Below the pieces are notes generated by a model. The model worked only from the letters and a program-made list of their open reading frames with translations, had not been told where the DNA came from and ran no database searches. A stretch of DNA of 64,000 nt from Chlorops oryzae (taxonomy: Eukaryota; Arthropoda; Insecta; Diptera; Chloropidae), in assembly GCA_020466095.1 (NCBI GenBank), contig CM035809.1:24896955-24960954 (forward strand), in the 5' to 3' direction. The position numbers were made by a program, and so were the translations under genes. The stretch's first letter is position 1, and every line of letters begins with the position of its first letter. Positions 59,124 to 64,000 of the stretch are shown here, piece by piece.

Positions 59124-62100
59124 CTATACGAAGGCTAATCGAAGGCTAAACGAAGGTCAACGAAGGCTATACGAAGGCTATACGAAGCCTGTACGAAGGC
59201 TGTACGAAGGCTATATCGAAGGCCATACGAAGGCGATACGAAGGCGATACGAAGGCGATACGAAGGCGATACGAAGGCGATACGAAGGCGATACGAAGGC
59301 GATACGAAGGCGATACGAAGGCGATACGAAGGCGTACGAAGGCTTTACGAAGGCCTGTACGAAGGCTATACGAAGGCTATATAAAAGCGATACGAACGCG
59401 ATACGAAGGATAGACGAAGGCAATACGAAGGCGATACGAAGGCGATACGAAGGCGATACGAAGGCTATACGAAGGCTATACAAAGGCTATACGAAGGCTA
59501 TACGAAGGCTATACGAAGGTTATACGAAGGCTATACGAAGGCTATACGAAGGCTACACGAAGGCTATACGAAGGCTATACGCAGGCTATACGAAAGCTAT
59601 ACGAAGTTGATACGAAGTTGATACGAAGTTGATACGAATTTGATACGAAGTTGATACGAAGGCTATACGAAGGCGATACAAAGGCTATACGAAGGCGATA
59701 CGAGGCTATACGAAGGCTGTCTACGAAGGCTGTTCGAAGGCTATACGAAGGCTATACGAAGGCTATACGAAGGCTATACGAAGGCTATACGAAGGCTATA
59801 CGAAGGCTATACGAAAGGCTATACGAAGGCTATACGAAGGCCTAAACGAAGGGGTATGGGGGGGGGGGGGGGGCTATTGACGAAGGCGATACGAATGCGA
59901 TGGGTACGGGAAGGCTATACGAAGGCTATACGGAAAGGCTATACACAAAAGCTAATATGCGGAAGCTTATGGGAAGAAGGCTTTACGGGGGGCTATACGA
60001 AGGCTTACGAAGGCTATACGCTAGGCGAAACGAAGGCGATGGGGGGGCTACAGGGGGGGGGGGGGCTATAAGGAAGGGTGGGGGAAGGCTACAGAAGGCT
60101 TACAAGGCTGCTAACGAAGGCTAAACGAAGGCTGGGGGGGCATATACAGGAGCGATGGCGAAGGCGGTGAAGGCGATACGAAGGCGAAGGCTAAAGGCTA
60201 CACGAAGGCTACACGAAGGCTACACGAAGGCTATACGGGGGGCCATACGGAAGCTATATTACGGAAGCTATACGAAGGATCACGAGGCTACACGAAGGCT
60301 ATACGAAGGCTACACGAAGGCTATACGAAGGCTATACGAAGGCTATACGATAGGGCTATACGAAGGCTATACGAAGGCTATACGAAGGCGATAACGAAGG
60401 CTATACGAAGGCTATACGAAGGCTATACAGGAGCTATACGAAGGCTTTACGAAGGCTATACGAAAGCTATACGAAGGCTATACGAAGGCTATACGAAGGC
60501 TACACGAAGGCTATACGAAGGCTATACGAAGGCTATACGAATGCTAAACGAAGCGCTAATACGAAGGCTATACGAAGGCTAACGAAGGCTATACGAAGGC
60601 GATACGAAGGCTATACGAAGGCTATACGAAGGCTATACGAAGGCTATACGAAGGAGGCTATACGAAGGCCTACGAAGGCTATACGAAGGCTATACGAAGG
60701 CTTTACGAAGGCTATACGAAAGCTATACGAAGGCTATACGAAGGCTAACGAAGGCTACACGAAGGCTACACGAAGGCTACACGAAGGCTACACGAAGGCT
60801 AACGACGGCTACACGAAGGCTATACGAAGGCTAAACGAAGGCTATACGAAGGCTATACGAAGGCTATACGAAGGCTATACGAAGGCTATACGAAGGCTAT
60901 ACGAAGGCTATACGAAGGCTATACGAAGGCTATACGAAGCCTATACGAAGGCTATACGAAGGCTATACGAAGGCTATACGAAGGCTATACGAGGCTATAC
61001 GAAGGCTATACGAAGGCTATACGAAGTTTGTTACGAAGGCTATAGAAGGCTATACGAAGGCTATACGAAGGCTATACGAAGGCTATACGAAGGCTATACG
61101 AAGCCTATACGAAGGCTAACGAAGACTATCGAAGGCTATACGAAGGCTAACGAAGGCTATACGAAGCGCTCTTACGACGAAGCTATACGAAGGCTATACG
61201 AAGGCAATACCGAAGGCTATACGAAGGCTATACGATGGCTATACGAAGGCTATACGAAGCTATACGAGGCTATACGAAGGCTACACGAAGGCTACACGAA
61301 GGCTACACGAAGGCTATACGAAGGCTCTTAGGCTATACGAAGGCTAAACGAAGACTATACGAAGACTATACGAAGGCTATACGAAGGCTATACGAAGGCT
61401 ATAAAAAGGCTATACGAAGGCTAAACGAAGGCTATACGAAGGCTAAACGAAGGCTAAACGAAGGCTATACGAAGGCTATACGAAGGCTATACGAAGGCTA
61501 TACGAAGGCTATACGAAGGCTATACGAAGGCTATACGAAGGCTATACGAAGGCTATACGAAGGCTATACGAAGGCTATACGAAGGCTATACGAAGGCTAT
61601 CGAAGGCTATACGAAGGCTACACGAAGGCTATACGAAGGCTATACGAAGGCTATACGAAGGCTATACGAAGGCTATACGAAGGCTATACGAAGGCTATAC
61701 GAAGGCTATACGAAGGCTATACGAAGGCTATACGAAGGCAATACGAAGCTATACGAAGGGTATACGAAAGGCTATACGAAGGCTATACGAAGGCTATACG
61801 AAGGCTATACGAAGGCTATACGAAGGCTATACGAAGGCTATACGAAGGCTATACGAGGCTATTCGAGGCTATACGAAGGCTGTACGAAGGCTATACGAAG
61901 GCTATACGAAGGCTATACGAAGGCTATACGAAGGCTATACGAAGGCTATACGAAGGCTATACGAAGGCTATACGAAGGCTACACGAAGGCTATACGAAGG
62001 CTATACGAAGGCTATACGAAGGCTATACGAAGGCTATACGAAGGCTATACGAAGGCTATACGAAGGCTATACGAAGGCTATACGAAGGCTATACGAAGGC

Positions 62101-64000
62101 TATACGAAGGCTATACGAAGGCTATACGAAGGCTATACGAAGGCTATACGAAGGCTATACGAAGGCTATACGAAGGCTATACGAAGGCTATACGAAGGCT
62201 ACACGAAGGCTATACGAAGGCTACACGAAGGCTAACGAAGGATAAACGAAGGCTAAACGAAGGCTACACGAAGGCTATACGAAGGCTATACGAAGGCTAT
62301 ACGAAGGCTAACGAAGGCTATACGAAGGCTATACGAAGGCTATACGAAGGCTACACGAAGGCTACACGAAGGCTATACGAAGGCTATACGAAGGCTAACG
62401 AAGGCTATCCGAAGGCTATACGAAAGGCTACACGAAGGCTATACGAAGGCTATACGAAGGCTATACGAAGGCTATACGAAGGCTATACGAAGGCTATACG
62501 AAGGCTATACGAAGGCTATACGAAGGCTATACGAAGGCTATACGAAGGCTATACGAAGGCTATACGAAGGCTATACGAAAGTATACGAAGGCTATACGAA
62601 GGCTATACGAAGGCTATACGAAGGCTATACGAAGGCTTTACGAAGGCTATACGAAGGCTATACGAAGGCTATACGAAAGCTATACGAAGGCTATACGAAG
62701 GCTACACGAAGGCTAACGAAGGAGAGTTACGAGTATACGTATACGATAAGGAAGGTCATACGCTATCGAAGGAAGGCTATACGAAGGCTATACGAAGGCT
62801 ATACGAAGGCTACAACGAAGGCTATACGAAGGCTATACGAAGGCTACACGAAGGCTATACGAAGCTATACGAAGGCTATACGAAGGCTATACGAAGGCTA
62901 TACGAAGGCTATACGAAGATACGAAGGCTTAACAAAGGCTATACGAAGGCTATACGAAGGCTACACGAAGGCTATACGAAGGCTATACGAAGGCTAACAC
63001 GAAGGCTACACGAAGGCTACACGAAGGCTATACGAAGGCTACACGAAGGCTAACACGAAGGCTACACGAGGCTACACGAAGGCTATCACGAAGGCTACAC
63101 GAAGGCTACACGAAGGCTATACGAAGGCTATACGAAGGCTATACGAAGGCTATACGAAGGCTATACGAAGGCTATACGAAGGCTATACGAAGGCTATACG
63201 AAGGCTATACGAAGGCTATACGAAGGCTATACGAGGCTATACGAAGGCTATACGAAGGCTATACGAAGGCTATACGAAGGCTATACGAAGGCTATACGAA
63301 GGCTATACGAAGGCTATACGAAGGCTACACGAAGGCTATACGAAGGCTATACGAAGGCTAAACGAAGGCTATACGAAGGCTATACGAAGGCTATACGAAG
63401 GCTATACGAAGGCTATACGAAGGCTATACGAAGGCTATACGAAGGCTAAACGAAGGCTATACGAAGGCTTAACGAAGGCTAAACGAAGGCTATACGAAGG
63501 CTATACGAAGGCTATACGAAGGCTATACGAAGGGCTATACGAAGGCTATACGAAGGCTGTCGAAGGCTATACGAAGGCTATACGAAGGCTATACGAAGAG
63601 CTATCGAAGGCTAAACGAAGGCTAACGAAGGCTATACGAAGGCTATACGAAGGCTATACGAAGGCTATACGAAGGCTATACGAAGGCTATACGAAGGCTA
63701 TACGAAGGCTATACGAAGGCTATACGAAGGCTATACGAAGGCTATACGAAGGCTATACGAAGAGTATACGAAGGCTATACGAAGGCTACACGAAGGCTAT
63801 ACGAAGGCTATACGAAGGCTATACGAAGGCTACGAAGGCTATACGAAGGCTAACGAAGGCTATACGAAGGCTATACGAAGGCTATACGAAGGCTACACGA
63901 AGGCTATACGAAGGCTATACGAAGGCTATACGAAGGCTACACGAAGGCTATACGAAGGCTATACGAAGGCTATACGAAGGGCTATACGAAGGCTACACGA
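59124..64000 (+). repeat. 11-bp satellite array 2, runs off the window
   Basis: At least 4.9 kb of the same CTATACGAAGG family, beginning with the same unit order as array 1 (CTATACG, CTAATCG, CTAAACG..). A region at about 59850-60260 is disturbed, with G runs of up to about 17 and irregular units. Long homogeneous stretches of the consensus unit are seen near 61460-61730 and 61990-62200. The longest resulting ORF is 336 codons and is a repeat artefact. Confidence 0.97.

Noticed and set aside
51893..62245. Long ORFs of YTKAIRRLYEG repeats (up to 336 codons)
   Set aside because: They follow directly from a stop-free 11-bp satellite and appear in every forward frame; no start context, flanking exons or nonrepeat domain.
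51901..64000. Telomeric repeat
   Set aside because: The unit bears no resemblance to TTAGG, and the array is interrupted by gene-derived single-copy sequence; a subtelomeric location cannot be judged from this window.

Overview
The window looks like nuclear DNA from an insect, most likely a fly (Diptera, probably Brachycera). It is visibly AT-rich with long A/T homopolymers, has small spliceosomal introns with GT..AG ends, carries tRNA-derived SINEs and many MITE-like elements, and the recognisable proteins (Cks85A type, Cyclin G with Gln/Asn/Ser/His-rich N-terminus, trehalose/sugar transporters of Tret1 type) read as dipteran. I cannot name the species.

Layout. 0-0.4 kb: last two coding exons of a TMEM216-like ciliary membrane protein. 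0.4-6 kb: non-coding, with a CCCAGCAGG-ended element, a TACTG microsatellite, two tRNA-Leu(UAA) genes and a 347-bp MITE. 6.0-7.2 kb: complete two-exon Cks85A-like gene. 7.2-37 kb: about 30 kb with no protein gene that I can support, rich in repeats: hairpin MITEs, SINEs, a dead non-LTR retrotransposon RNase H region, pogo- and piggyBac-like MITEs, two interleaved inverted-repeat pairs, TAGTAC tracts and AACCGGT-type arrays. 37.6-43.1 kb: Cyclin G (five coding exons with certain cyclin homology), with a long Q/H/S-rich ORF overlapping its apparent start by TAATG. 47.2-51 kb: two convergent intronless MFS sugar transporter paralogues.

51.65-64 kb is the most unusual part: an 11-bp satellite (CTATACGAAGG) in two arrays of about 5.6 kb and at least 4.9 kb. 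Each array begins right after a tandem pair of TATA+initiator modules pointing into the satellite. The two arrays are separated by a second copy of the first 220 codons of the nearby transporter gene plus its upstream flank, so a unit of about 7.2 kb (half transporter gene, divergent flank, TATA/Inr pair, satellite) is repeated head to tail. The second copy carries many 1-nt indels and G-runs occur nearby, so consensus or assembly error must be considered.

Functionally, Cks85A and CycG are both Cdk partners, and the transporter pair suggests a small sugar/trehalose transporter cluster. I see no reason to think the genes form one pathway. There is no operon logic here; genes are individually transcribed.
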